The notes under the pieces are model-generated. The model saw only the letters and a program-made list of their open reading frames with translations. It was not told where the DNA came from and searched no databases. Below, piece after piece: positions 13,244 through 22,541 of a DNA stretch of 23,987 nt (position 1 is the stretch's first letter; each line of letters starts with the position of its first letter). The position numbers and the translations under genes are program-made. Source of the DNA: an uncultured Asticcacaulis sp. (GTDB lineage: Bacteria > Pseudomonadota > Alphaproteobacteria > Caulobacterales > Caulobacteraceae); contig CAMLIY010000015.1 of the NCBI GenBank assembly GCA_946480125.1, positions 1 through 23,987 on the forward strand, read 5' to 3'.

Positions 13244-16200
13244 TATCCGCCTGGCTATGGACGGCAAGTCCGAGTTCAAGCGCGATGTCTCCGAGCTGGA
13301 AACGCACGCCAAGGCGTCCTTCGGCAACGTAAAGGGATCGATCGACGGCGCCACGGCCTCGACCGATGACCTGGTGGCGTCGCTGAAGCGGGCCTCGGTC
13401 GAGGAGTCGGCCGCGCTCGCCAATGCGTCGCGCTCCTCGACGGCGAAGGGACGGGCGTCGGCGCGTGATCTGATCGGTATAGACCCGACCAGCGCCGCCA
13501 AGGCAAAGGCGTCGGCTGAGGCGATCAATGCCGAGCTTAAGGTCATGGATAAGCAGGCCCAGGCGGTCCGCTATTCACTCGACCCTCTGGCCATGGCGAC
13601 CGACCGATATGCCGCGGCCGAAGCCACGCTCGACAAGCTGCTGAAGAACGGCAAGATCACGCTCGAGCAGCACGGCGCCGCCTTGAAAAATGAAAAGGCC
13701 GCGCTCGATGTAATGACCGAGGCCCACAACAAGGGCGCGAAGGCGGTCGGCCTGTCGAGCAGCGCCATTCGCATGATGGCCGTCTCGACCCTGCCGGATC
13801 TGGCCCAGGGGCTTCTCGCCGGGCAGTTTTCGTTTGCCAGCTTCGTCAACCAGGCCGGCCAGGCGGTCCAGATTGCCGGCATGCAGCCGGGCGGATTTGG
13901 TGCTGCGATGCGATCACTTACCTCACCGGCGGCCTTGGCTGCTGGGGCAATCGGCCTGGTAGGCGGTGCCTTGTTCCTCACCGCCAAGGCCGGGTATGAC
14001 TTCGGTAAATCGATCTCTGAAGCGCAATTGGCCGTTATGGGCATTGGCGCCGCCAGTCGATTAACCGGTACCCAGGTTGTGTCGATAGCAGCGCAAGCGG
14101 CAAAGGCCGGCGATATTTCAGTCTCGGCGGCTGAGACCGGCGCCGCAGCGATGTTGCGGGCTGGAATGGTGAATAAGGATGTCCTGGGCGATGCCATCGC
14201 ACTGACAAAGGACTACGGCCTGGTTACCGGTAGGGAGCTTCCTGCGGCGCAGGACGCTTTGGCAAAAGCTCTCGCTGATCCCGTCAACGGCGTCAAACAA
14301 CTGAACGCCGAGTTATTGCTTGGCGACGCCAACTGGCAAAAAAACGTAATCTCGATGGCGCAAGCCGGTGACAAGGCGGGCGCGGTTGCCGAAATCATCA
14401 GTACCATGAAAGGTAAAATTGGTGATGCGTCGAAAGAAGTTTACGGCATGGCCGGCGCCATGGACGCACTCGGCAACAAGATGTCGAACTTCTGGCATGG
14501 GTTCGGCCAACTCGTTAATCCGGACCCCGCGACAATCCTCAACAGGATGGCAGATTTCAATAAGGTCAATCCGGGCAAGGTTGACCCGAACTATTTTGGT
14601 GGCTCAGACTCGACTTTTCAGAAGTCATACTTGCTGTTCTGGAAGGAGCAAAACGCCCAGGCGGCTAAGGATGGGGCCGCTGCCAAGGCCCTGGCCTCTC
14701 AGGACGCGCAGGCTAATCTGAATTTTCTGGACCCGCTGTCGGGGAAAAAGTCCGAATTGGATAATAGCGGGAAGCGTCTTGAAGCTGATCTGAAGGCCGG
14801 CAATATTACGCTGGATCAGGCAATAAAAGCGCGCGCCGGCTTGAAGCGCCAGTACGAGGCGCTAAATAAACAGGAAAATCCGACCGCGCCCGGTGCGAAC
14901 CGCGCCGCCACCCTGGCGCGCGAAGCTGAGTCGGTTAAGGTCAATACAGCGGCGACGCTCGATCTCGCGGAAGCCTATCTAACCAGCAGTGATGCGGCGC
15001 TGAAGGCCGAGGCCACTCGCAAGGCGATGACCGAGGCGACCCGCAAGGGTACGGACGTCGCTGCCGCCGTGCAGCGTGAGATGGATCTGACTAATGCCCA
15101 GGCCGTGCTCGGTGGCGCCAAAGCTGCCGCGGCGTCGCGCGACCAGGCCGACGCACTAAAGTTCGTCAATGATCAGGTAGCGGCCGGAATCGTGCCGGCG
15201 CGTGACGCTCAACAGGCCCTGCAGCAGGAGGCCGTCCTGCGCCCGCTGATTGCCTTGCGCACGAAAATGCAGGGCGACGCGCTCGACAAGCTTAATCGGG
15301 TAATCGAGGCGGCCACGAAGGGCCTGCACGATCTCAATACCGAGCAGCAACGCTCGGCTGTCCAGGCAGCCACTCAGGCGACCAGGGATCAGACTGCAGC
15401 CCTGAAGGATCAACTCGATGTCACCAATGATCCGAAGTGGTCGCAAAATGTCGAATTAGCCAAGCGGGCAGCGACAAGAGATGTCGACCAGAGGCACATC
15501 GATCCGAATAGTCAGGACGCGAAAGACCGGGTCGGTAGCGCCATTGACCAGGCGCAACAGCAGAATGCCAATTCAGCAGCCGACTACACTAAGGCTGCGA
15601 CAGACGACCTCGACCGCCAGCGGGCATTAATGGCTGTTGAACAATCGATGCTGGGTCAGAAACAGTCCGCCATCGACAAGGCGATTGCCCTGAAGGAAGC
15701 CGAGCTGGATATCGATCGCGCCGGCGTCGATCTGACCAAAGAGCAGAAGGATGCTATTCTCGGCGCCGTCGCCGCCCGCGAAGATGAAAACGCCGTGCTC
15801 GAGCGCGGCAAGGCGATCCAGGGTGAAATCAGCGGATTGCAGGATTCTGTTTACGGCCGCGCTGAGGATTACCTGACCTCGTTTAAATACAGTTGGCAAT
15901 CGTTAGGCGATGTCGCCAAATCCGAGCTTCAGGACATCATGTCGGAGGTCATCAAGCTGGCTGTCATGAATCCTTTCAAGAATTGGGCGCTTGGGCAAGA
16001 TAATCCGACCCTGAAAGAATCGGGCGGCTTGATCAGCACCATCATGTCGGCTCTCTACAAGCCGTCAACGGCCGCCAGCGCGGCCGCCAGTTATGACTGG
16101 AGATCGGATAGCATCATACCCGCCCATGCCGCCGGCACGGACTTTGCGCCAGGCGGATTATCAAGGCTGGCTGAAAACGGGATGGAGCTGGTGATAAATC

Positions 16201-16469
16201 CGCAGTATCGCAACGTCCAACGGGGGTCTCGGGTGCTGAATGCCTCTGAAACGCGCCGGGCTATGTTTGGAGGTCAGAAGACGGCCGTCCCTGCCGGTCC
16301 AACCGTAGTGAAGTTTGATGTTTCGGGTGTGGCCGATCCCCTGGTTAGTTTTTTCAGGCAATTGGAAACCAAGCTCAATCAGGGTCTGCAGGACACGCAC
16401 GACCAAGCGGTTGAAACCGCCAAGCGCGCCCTGCCGGGTAATCTCAGCGAAATCGATCTGCTCGGCTGA
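13224..16469 (+). CDS. Tail length tape measure protein (gpH-like)
   Basis: A 1081-residue protein, the largest in the window, directly after the chaperones. It is mostly Ala/Lys/Asp-rich predicted helix, as usual for tape measures. A hydrophobic stretch at about 236-253 (ALAAGAIGLVGGALFLTA) may insert into the host membrane during DNA ejection. The region around 290-420 resembles the lambda tape measure core (TMP_2-like), and residues about 880-960 (YGRAEDYLTSFKYSWQSLGDVAKSELQDIMSEVIKLAVMNP) match the conserved lambda tape measure C-terminal domain. About 0.15 nm of tail per residue would give a tail near 160 nm. The start lies inside the T-frame end (20-base overlap). The TGA shares its last base with the next ATG. 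Confidence 0.93.
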   Translation: MTDKRISIRLAMDGKSEFKRDVSELETHAKASFGNVKGSIDGATASTDDLVASLKRASVEESAALANASRSSTAKGRASARDLIGIDPTSAAKAKASAEAINAELKVMDKQAQAVRYSLDPLAMATDRYAAAEATLDKLLKNGKITLEQHGAALKNEKAALDVMTEAHNKGAKAVGLSSSAIRMMAVSTLPDLAQGLLAGQFSFASFVNQAGQAVQIAGMQPGGFGAAMRSLTSPAALAAGAIGLVGGALFLTAKAGYDFGKSISEAQLAVMGIGAASRLTGTQVVSIAAQAAKAGDISVSAAETGAAAMLRAGMVNKDVLGDAIALTKDYGLVTGRELPAAQDALAKALADPVNGVKQLNAELLLGDANWQKNVISMAQAGDKAGAVAEIISTMKGKIGDASKEVYGMAGAMDALGNKMSNFWHGFGQLVNPDPATILNRMADFNKVNPGKVDPNYFGGSDSTFQKSYLLFWKEQNAQAAKDGAAAKALASQDAQANLNFLDPLSGKKSELDNSGKRLEADLKAGNITLDQAIKARAGLKRQYEALNKQENPTAPGANRAATLAREAESVKVNTAATLDLAEAYLTSSDAALKAEATRKAMTEATRKGTDVAAAVQREMDLTNAQAVLGGAKAAAASRDQADALKFVNDQVAAGIVPARDAQQALQQEAVLRPLIALRTKMQGDALDKLNRVIEAATKGLHDLNTEQQRSAVQAATQATRDQTAALKDQLDVTNDPKWSQNVELAKRAATRDVDQRHIDPNSQDAKDRVGSAIDQAQQQNANSAADYTKAATDDLDRQRALMAVEQSMLGQKQSAIDKAIALKEAELDIDRAGVDLTKEQKDAILGAVAAREDENAVLERGKAIQGEISGLQDSVYGRAEDYLTSFKYSWQSLGDVAKSELQDIMSEVIKLAVMNPFKNWALGQDNPTLKESGGLISTIMSALYKPSTAASAAASYDWRSDSIIPAHAAGTDFAPGGLSRLAENGMELVINPQYRNVQRGSRVLNASETRRAMFGGQKTAVPAGPTVVKFDVSGVADPLVSFFRQLETKLNQGLQDTHDQAVETAKRALPGNLSEIDLLG

Positions 16470-17164
16470 TGATTACCTGGCCGGTTGATTTTCTGCGCCC
16501 GTCACAACTGCTGTGGCGGCGCGCCCTGGTGACGGACAGCGATACCGCCGTCAATGGCGTTGAGTATAACTCGGCGACCGATGGCGGCGGGGCGTGGGTC
16601 TGCACCATGACGGTGGAACTGAAGTCCGAGGACAAGGTGCGTACGGCCCTGGCCCTGGCCGAACTGGCCGATGGCGGCCTGACACCGTTTATCGTGCCGA
16701 GTTTCGATTTCGGCACGATCCCTTATCCGGGCCGCGTCCGGCCGCCCGATGTGCCCTTTTCGGACGGCGCCAGCTTTTCGGACGGGAGCCGGTTCACATC
16801 CAGCGGCATCAAGATCGTGCTGGCGGCCGATGCGAGCGAACGCGCTACCGAGATTATCGTGCGGCCCGATGTCGCCAGCCCCTTGCGGGGTTTCGAGCAT
16901 TTCGGCGTCAGCCATCAAACCCAGTTGCGCCGTCTGTATGCCGTGCTGCTGATCAAGGATTTGGGCGGCGGCCTTCAGCAACTGACGATCCGCCCACCGT
17001 TCCGCGAAGCAACCCTGGCCCTGACCAATGGTAATGAAACCGAACTCGATTTCGGCGGACCGTCCTGCGTCATGACTCTCAGCAATGCCAAGGACTGCGT
17101 TGCCGCACTGACCCGACCGGTCAAATCCACCCTGACCCTTATTTTCAAGGAGCATGACGCGTGA
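16469..17164 (+). CDS. Tail-tip protein of unknown family
   Basis: A 231-residue protein directly after the tape measure, with a one-base TGATG overlap that implies coupled translation. It begins MITWPVDFLRPSQLLWRR and contains GGAWVCTMTVELKSEDK, many short beta strands, a SDGASFSDGSRF repeat-like turn (about 96-107) and a C-terminal DFGGPSCVMTLSNAKDC. No membrane segment or catalytic motif is seen. Position and beta-rich make-up suggest a distal tail or baseplate hub component, comparable to lambda gpM/gpL, but I do not recognise the family. It ends in a GTGA overlap with the next gene. Confidence 0.65.
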   Translation: MITWPVDFLRPSQLLWRRALVTDSDTAVNGVEYNSATDGGGAWVCTMTVELKSEDKVRTALALAELADGGLTPFIVPSFDFGTIPYPGRVRPPDVPFSDGASFSDGSRFTSSGIKIVLAADASERATEIIVRPDVASPLRGFEHFGVSHQTQLRRLYAVLLIKDLGGGLQQLTIRPPFREATLALTNGNETELDFGGPSCVMTLSNAKDCVAALTRPVKSTLTLIFKEHDA

Positions 17165-17742
17165 CCGCCCTATTGCCTGAACAGATCGCCCTGATGGCGG
17201 CGGCCCATGCACCGCGCCGCTCGCTGGTGATCCGCATCGTCTGCGCCACGGCCATCATCCGGTTCTGGACTGGGTTCGGGCCGCTGACCCTGGCGGTGGA
17301 TGATGATCTCGATCCGGCGGGGCGCTATCGGGGCGCCGGTGTGCTGAAATCCATGCCGTCGATCCGCCAGGTAACGGATGGCAAGGCGGTGCGCGTCAAT
17401 TTCGAATTCTTTGCCCGTCACCCCGCCGTCGAGGCGATGATGGCGGCGGGCATAGCCGATGCGCAGATCAATGTCGGCTACGTCTTTTTTGACGATAACT
17501 GGCAACTGGCCGGGCCGGCGGCCTGGTTGTGGCAGGCGGTGCTTGATGTGCCGCGCCGCAAGCGGTCGGGCATCGAGGATCGCCGTATCCTGTCGGCCAT
17601 TTCGGGCGCGGCGACGCGTAAGAAGGCCGGCCGTCGCTACTGGAGCAAGGCCGGTCATCAAAGCCGTCATCCCGGCGACCGCATATGCGATGACATGTCG
17701 AAAATGACGGTCAATACCAACCGTAAGTGGCCGCCGAGCTAA
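17161..17742 (+). CDS. Second tail-tip protein of unknown family
   Basis: A 193-residue protein from GTG 17161, in the GTGA overlap with the preceding TGA. It has a helical start, RIVCATAIIRFWTGFGPLTLAVDDDLDPAGRYRGAGVL (about 25-62) typical of beta-rich tail proteins, and a very basic C-terminal quarter in which RYWSKAGHQSRHPGDRICDDM recalls a motif seen near the ends of several phage tail-tip proteins. The lysine/arginine-rich stretch RRKRSGIEDRR (131-141) is unusual for a tail component. Placement between a tail-tip and the central tail protein genes supports a structural role. I do not recognise a NlpC/P60 peptidase or metal-binding cysteine set. Confidence 0.6.
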   Translation: MTALLPEQIALMAAAHAPRRSLVIRIVCATAIIRFWTGFGPLTLAVDDDLDPAGRYRGAGVLKSMPSIRQVTDGKAVRVNFEFFARHPAVEAMMAAGIADAQINVGYVFFDDNWQLAGPAAWLWQAVLDVPRRKRSGIEDRRILSAISGAATRKKAGRRYWSKAGHQSRHPGDRICDDMSKMTVNTNRKWPPS

Positions 17743-19550
17743 TGGCCGACGACAGTTCCAGCCTGGGCGGCGACATCCTGAAAGCGGTTGTCGTCGTGGC
17801 GGCGGCGGCGGGCTTGCAGGCCGGCGTTAATTCGCTGCTGGCCGGTAATCAGAAGGGCGATTCCCAGGCCAATCTGCTGGCGCTCAAGCAGCCGATTCCA
17901 CCGGCGATTATCCATGTCGGCGACCACTATCGCTATGTGCCGGTCTACGCCTTCTATGAAAGCCTGGACGACACGGTCGCCTCGGTGCAACTGCGTAATG
18001 ATGGCCGCATCGAGAGCGTCGCCAAGGCTTATCTCGGTGACGATTGGGTCACTTATGACGCCAATGGCTGGGTCACGGCGGTTAACGGTGCGGGTGGCGA
18101 TGGCCGCTATGTCGACCAGAAAGTCCGCCTGCTGTTCCGCGACGGCAAACCGACCGAAACCGCTTTTGCCGAAATCATCAGCAAGTGGCCGGGTCTGTGG
18201 ACAGCGGCGCATCGCGGCGATGGCACCGCTTCGGTCGCCTATATCTGCATCGCGCCCAAGGCCAAGTTCCAGTCTCAGGCCTATCCGCTTGGCCGCACCG
18301 AACTCAGCCTGGCCCAGCGCGCGGTCTGTTATGACTGGCGGGATGTTTCGCAGGCGCGCCTCCTGCCTGAAACGTGGAAGGCCTCGGCCAATCCGGTTGT
18401 CTGGCTGGTCCATCTCGAAACCCAGCGCTGGGGGCTGGATTGGGATCGTCAGGTCGCCCCCGTTCTGGAGGCCCTGACGGCGGAGGCCGCGATTTGCAAT
18501 GAACCGGTGGCGCTGGCAGCAGGCGGCACAGAGCCGCGCTACCGGCTGGCCGGCGCCTACCGGGATAACGAGGACTGGGACAGTGTTCGCCGTAAAATCC
18601 TCAAAGTCATGGATGGCTATCGTTCGCTTGATGGCCGGGGCCGCCTGGTGGTCCGCGCCGGTAAATACCGGGCGCCGACCGTCACCCTGACGGATAAGGA
18701 TATTATTACGGCGGACTGGCAGACCGGCATTGCCACGGAGCGCCGCGTCGGCCGTCTTCAGGTCTTTTTCATGTCGCCGGTGGCGGATTATACACGGGGG
18801 CAGGCCGATGACTGGATCATCGATGAAGAATCGCCGGTTTCGGATGATTTCGACGCCGAGTGGTGCCCGTCTTTTTCGCAGGCGCGCCGACTGGCGGCCC
18901 GCTATGCCTATCGGCTGAAAGCCCTCGGTCAGGGGCCTATCGAAACCAATATTGGCGGCTTGCTGGCCTGGGGCCAAAACATCCTCGCCATCAAGGACCC
19001 GCGTGATCCGGACATGGCGGATATCGTGGTCGAGGTGCCCGATGGCATCGAGGCGACAGGGATGTCCGGTTTCAATTTTTCGGCGCTGCAGATCGGGCCG
19101 GATATCGAAAACTGGGTGCCGGCCATCGATGAAGGCGCCGATCCGGGCGCGCCGGCCAAGGCCGCGCAAACGCCGCTGTCGGCGCCGGTGATCAACTCGG
19201 TATCGCCCTTTTATGACGGCGCCAATGTTCGCTTCAAGGTGACGGCCACCGGCCCGGCCAGCCGTGGCGATCTCGACTGGGTGACGCGGGTGCAACTGCC
19301 GGGCGGCGACTGGAAAGAAGAGTCGCACAGCGATGAAGTCTCCCTCGGCGGCGGCCAGATCTACGTCAATACCGGCCCGGTCGCCATCGGATCGGTGATC
19401 AATACCCAGATCGCTTATGTCACGTCCGGCGGCACTCAATCGCCATGGTCGGCCACGGTGGCGGGGAATAGTCGACTGACGCCGATCCTGCGTGAAGATG
19501 GCTCGCAACTGCTGCGCGAAGACGGCACACCTTATATGAGGGAAACCTAA
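17742..19550 (+). CDS. Central tail / host-specificity protein (gpJ-like position)
   Basis: A 602-residue protein from ATG 17742 in a TAATG overlap; a GTG at 17727 in the same frame is less likely. The first 40 residues contain a hydrophobic patch (LKAVVVVAAAAGLQAGVNSLLAG), as in J/I-type tail proteins that interact with the tape measure. A YVPVYAFYES ... LLFRDGKPTETAF segment and a region from about 250 to 460 (RYRLAGAYRDNEDWDSVRRKILKVMDGYRSLDGRGRLVVRAG) match tail hub proteins. Residues about 485-575 look like a fibronectin-type beta domain (SAPVINSVSPFYDGANVRFKVTATG). The end carries LREDG repeats (ILREDGSQLLREDGTPYMRE). It is roughly half the length of lambda gpJ, so fibre functions probably rest on the next genes. 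Confidence 0.75.
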   Translation: MADDSSSLGGDILKAVVVVAAAAGLQAGVNSLLAGNQKGDSQANLLALKQPIPPAIIHVGDHYRYVPVYAFYESLDDTVASVQLRNDGRIESVAKAYLGDDWVTYDANGWVTAVNGAGGDGRYVDQKVRLLFRDGKPTETAFAEIISKWPGLWTAAHRGDGTASVAYICIAPKAKFQSQAYPLGRTELSLAQRAVCYDWRDVSQARLLPETWKASANPVVWLVHLETQRWGLDWDRQVAPVLEALTAEAAICNEPVALAAGGTEPRYRLAGAYRDNEDWDSVRRKILKVMDGYRSLDGRGRLVVRAGKYRAPTVTLTDKDIITADWQTGIATERRVGRLQVFFMSPVADYTRGQADDWIIDEESPVSDDFDAEWCPSFSQARRLAARYAYRLKALGQGPIETNIGGLLAWGQNILAIKDPRDPDMADIVVEVPDGIEATGMSGFNFSALQIGPDIENWVPAIDEGADPGAPAKAAQTPLSAPVINSVSPFYDGANVRFKVTATGPASRGDLDWVTRVQLPGGDWKEESHSDEVSLGGGQIYVNTGPVAIGSVINTQIAYVTSGGTQSPWSATVAGNSRLTPILREDGSQLLREDGTPYMRET

Positions 19551-20183
19551 ATGGTTGGAAAAATAAGCGAGGATGACCCGTGCACAGCGCTGACTGGCGC
19601 CGAAATCATAGCGGCGGTGCAGGGCGGGCTAAATAAGCAATTGACGCCGGATATGATCGCCGTCTTCCTGAAAGGCCAGTTCGTGCAGGTGCTGTCTCGC
19701 CAGAATGGCGGTGATACGAATAATAGTGCATCAGGTTCGGGCAGCTACAAAGACCATAACCTGACCTTTGTTATACCGGCCAATTTCCTGACTGCGAACA
19801 AGGTTTTGCGTGTCACCGCTCAGTACAAGATGACAACCGGATCAGCGCCGCCTGTATTGACGCACCGCGTGACGATTGGTGGAGTCACGGTCGTGGAAAA
19901 TGATGTGAGCGCCGCCCCGCCGGTATCCCTGACCAATCGCCAACTGATCTATCAATACGAGATTCAGGCCCTGGCCACGCCGTCAGCTTCGTCTGCCATA
20001 GAGGCCGGGATTCTGGGCGCCGGTAATTCATCGGCAGCGCCTGCGGACCAAAACATTGTCGCCACCCCGGTCAACCTGGCTACCAATAGCGCGCTCACGC
20101 TCGTGGTCGGCACAAAATGGGCCACGGCAGGGACGGGCACTAGCACGATGCAACTCACCCGGCTGAACGTCGAAGCGCTCTAA
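19551..20183 (+). CDS. Small fibre or tail-tip adhesin-like protein
   Basis: A 210-residue protein whose ATG directly follows the TAA of the gpJ-like gene, with no gap. Its N-terminus (DDPCTALTGAEIIAAVQGGLNKQLTPDMIAVFLKG, 9-43) resembles the short anchor peptide at the start of many phage fibres, with the pattern L-[ST]-G-x-E-[IL]-I-x-x-V-Q-G-G. The remainder is Ser/Thr/Ala-rich and beta-stranded (LRVTAQYKMTTGS, LTHRVTIGGVTVVENDV, ALTLVVGTKWATAGTGTSTMQLTRLNVE), looking like a jelly-roll head. It is probably displayed on the tail and may touch the receptor. The receptor cannot be inferred from sequence. Confidence 0.6.
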   Translation: MVGKISEDDPCTALTGAEIIAAVQGGLNKQLTPDMIAVFLKGQFVQVLSRQNGGDTNNSASGSGSYKDHNLTFVIPANFLTANKVLRVTAQYKMTTGSAPPVLTHRVTIGGVTVVENDVSAAPPVSLTNRQLIYQYEIQALATPSASSAIEAGILGAGNSSAAPADQNIVATPVNLATNSALTLVVGTKWATAGTGTSTMQLTRLNVEAL

Positions 20184-20255
20184 GCGTCATACCTTTCAAT
20201 ATCGCAACAAACAACGTCGCATCCTCTCGCGGCGCGATACCTCTTGGAGATTCAT

Positions 20256-22541
20256 ATGTCGTCATGGCTTGATACAATACTCGGCGCGCTTAGTGATTCC
20301 AACGTTCCCGATCTGCCCGCAAGCGGAGTCAAGCAGCCGCCGAAGCCTGATTTACGCGCTGGCATGGTGGATTTGGATGCGACCGTGTCGGCTATTACAT
20401 CGGGCTTGCTGAACAATCGCGGCGCGTTGGTTCCGGCGCTGGCCATCGGTGCATCTGGTTTCCCGACGACGGGCGGCAGTGGTTCGGCCGGTGCGATCAA
20501 AAAATACGACACATGGTTTATCCAGTCAGACGGCTATCTGGTTAGCGCATCGGTCAATGCTGGTGATATGATCTGGGCCGCTACGGATGCGCCGGCCCAG
20601 ACATTGGCCAATTGGCATATCATTACGTCAAGCGCTGCAGGCGCAGCCATAGCCGCCTTCGCCAATCGCCTTGATGTAGTTGAGTCTGATCTTGCCGATA
20701 AGGTCGATCAATCCGCACTTACGGGCCTGCAAGATAATATCGATGCAAAACTTGCCATTGATGATGCTGCGTCTAATGGCGATATGGATGCAGGCGCATC
20801 TACAAGTAAATGGATAGCGCCTGCCCCGCTAGAGTACCGCTTGGCTAAGCTGGTCTTGGATGTCGCCGAGGCCAGTGACAGTGGCCTGACTGCCCTGCAT
20901 GAAGCCGTAACCGGTGAGATTTCGGACGCGATCGCGCCGTTGGCAGAAAAAACGACCATCCTATCCGCCGGCGGTCTTATCCAGGGCGGTGGCACCTTGG
21001 CGGATGATCCCACGTTTACCCTGCCTAAGGCCGTAAGTGCCGATATCGAGGCCGGGCTCGATGACGAAGGGGTGCCGACGCCAAAACAATTGGCATCCGT
21101 TTTTACTTATCTGCCTTTTGGTTTTAACGGCTGGTTGTTTTCGATCACGGCCAGGCTCAACGGTGTACGCAAACGCGCTTTTGGCGTGCATAAATCCGGA
21201 CGGGTGCAGATCGGTCCGTTCGCTAATGTCGCGGCTACCCTGAAAGCTATGCTGGCCAATATCGCCCAGCTTATGGACTATCTGCCGCTTCAGGGGTTTG
21301 ATGGCACCAATTGGTTGCTATCGGTCACCGGTAAGCTGAATGGGGTACGCAAGCGCGCTTTTGGCGTGCATAAATCCGGACGGGTGCAGATCGGTCCGTT
21401 CGCTAATGTCGCGGCTACCCTGAAAGCTATGCTGGCCAATATCGCCCAGCTTATGGACTATCTGCCGCTTCAGGGGTTTGATGGCACCAATTGGTTGCTA
21501 TCGGTCACCGGTAAGCTGAATGGGGTACGCAAGCGCGTCTTTGGTATTCGTACCAGTGGGGCGGTCTGGGTCTATTCGACCCTGAATGCGATGGGTGCCG
21601 TGATCATGCCCAAGGGAGTGAGGCTGTCGGCGGGATCATCAGATGATGCCTTTGATCGGGCGTATCTCGATGGCCGGTCGCGCCGCAAGCGTGTTGTCAT
21701 TTGGGGCGACAGTACGTCGCAGGAATATCTGTCCACGAATACAACGTGGGCGCAGGTGGCCAGCGCGAGGCCGTACCTCATTATTGACAATCGTGGTGTC
21801 GCCTCACAAAAAACTTACAATATCATCGCGCGTCAAGGATCGGGCGCGGCGACATTTATAGTGCCCGATAGCGGCTCTGGCCATCTGATCCCCTCCAGCG
21901 GACCCATAACCCTGACGCCGACCTTGGGTGCCGATACCTATGGCCTGCTGCATGGTGGGACAAATTATGACCAGGAATTCATGGGCGAATTGATGGGCGT
22001 ACCCGGAAAACTTTTTGTGCCTGGAAATGATAGCCTGGGCACGGGCGCGCAAACCACGTTTACCCGCACTCTGGCCGGCCCGCCCGTATGCTGCCCCGAT
22101 ACCGCGATCCCCTTTGTTATCGACCGCACCGGACTGACGCGCGAGGCGGTAACTATCATTAGCATGGGCCGCAACAACGTCGATATGACCTCGGTCATGG
22201 CCCATATGACGGCCGTGGTCGCCAGCCTGGGCCACACTCGCTTTTTGATCGAGTCCATCCTGACCACGACAGCGGAGGTGTCGGGATCGGCGGGCTATAT
22301 TGCCGTCACAGCTATCAACGCGGCGATCAAGACCATGTGGCCGGATAACTATTGCGATACTCGCGCCGCCCTAGTCGCCGCCTATGATCCCGCGCAGCCT
22401 GCCGATGTCACAGCCTATACCGGCGATACCATCCCGCCCAGCCTGTGCGGCGATGGCGTACTGCACATCAATACGGCCGGGTCTGCGGTCAAATTTACCC
22501 TCATCAATTCGATTCTCACCGCCAAAGGATGGCTGTCATGA
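20256..22541 (+). CDS. Tail fibre with C-terminal SGNH/GDSL hydrolase domain
   Basis: A 761-residue protein. ATG 20256 is chosen because TTGGAGA (20244-20250) is its ribosome site; a TTG start at 20244 would lie inside that site. The N-terminal third includes SGLLNNRGALVPA and coiled, Ala/Asp-rich stretches with a DAGASTSKWIAP segment. Residues 307-366 and 367-426 are identical copies of a 60-residue unit (RAFGVHKSGRV...LLSVTGKLNGVRK). The C-terminal domain shows SGNH blocks: GDS (484-486), NRG (512-514), GRN (638-640), and a DGVLH block with D733 and H737. The enzyme likely deacetylates or cleaves esters on host surface polysaccharide. Spacing DxxxH in the last block is one longer than the usual DxxH. 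Confidence 0.8.
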   Translation: MSSWLDTILGALSDSNVPDLPASGVKQPPKPDLRAGMVDLDATVSAITSGLLNNRGALVPALAIGASGFPTTGGSGSAGAIKKYDTWFIQSDGYLVSASVNAGDMIWAATDAPAQTLANWHIITSSAAGAAIAAFANRLDVVESDLADKVDQSALTGLQDNIDAKLAIDDAASNGDMDAGASTSKWIAPAPLEYRLAKLVLDVAEASDSGLTALHEAVTGEISDAIAPLAEKTTILSAGGLIQGGGTLADDPTFTLPKAVSADIEAGLDDEGVPTPKQLASVFTYLPFGFNGWLFSITARLNGVRKRAFGVHKSGRVQIGPFANVAATLKAMLANIAQLMDYLPLQGFDGTNWLLSVTGKLNGVRKRAFGVHKSGRVQIGPFANVAATLKAMLANIAQLMDYLPLQGFDGTNWLLSVTGKLNGVRKRVFGIRTSGAVWVYSTLNAMGAVIMPKGVRLSAGSSDDAFDRAYLDGRSRRKRVVIWGDSTSQEYLSTNTTWAQVASARPYLIIDNRGVASQKTYNIIARQGSGAATFIVPDSGSGHLIPSSGPITLTPTLGADTYGLLHGGTNYDQEFMGELMGVPGKLFVPGNDSLGTGAQTTFTRTLAGPPVCCPDTAIPFVIDRTGLTREAVTIISMGRNNVDMTSVMAHMTAVVASLGHTRFLIESILTTTAEVSGSAGYIAVTAINAAIKTMWPDNYCDTRAALVAAYDPAQPADVTAYTGDTIPPSLCGDGVLHINTAGSAVKFTLINSILTAKGWLS
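21174..21537 (+). repeat. Perfect 180-bp tandem duplication in the fibre gene
   Basis: Bases 21174-21357 are identical to 21354-21537 (184 bases, period 180, exactly 60 codons), so two full copies stand head to tail. A diverged partial unit precedes them (ends at 21173) and another follows (from about 21534). At the protein level, GFDGTNWLLSVTGKLNGVRKR repeats, and the upstream version reads GFNGWLFSITARLNGVRKR. Complete identity, including silent positions, points to a recent duplication or gene conversion. Confidence 0.97.

Noticed and set aside
17739..19508. A 589-residue open frame on the - strand, antisense to the central tail protein gene
   Set aside because: In GC-rich genes the opposite strand often stays open by codon bias. 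The translation is low-complexity and Arg/Asp-rich without recognisable motifs, and the + strand gene fits the operon well.
22445..22537. Upstream in-frame start for the tail-appended protein
   Set aside because: It would overlap the fibre gene by almost 100 bases; ATG 22538 has a ribosome site and an ATGA overlap.
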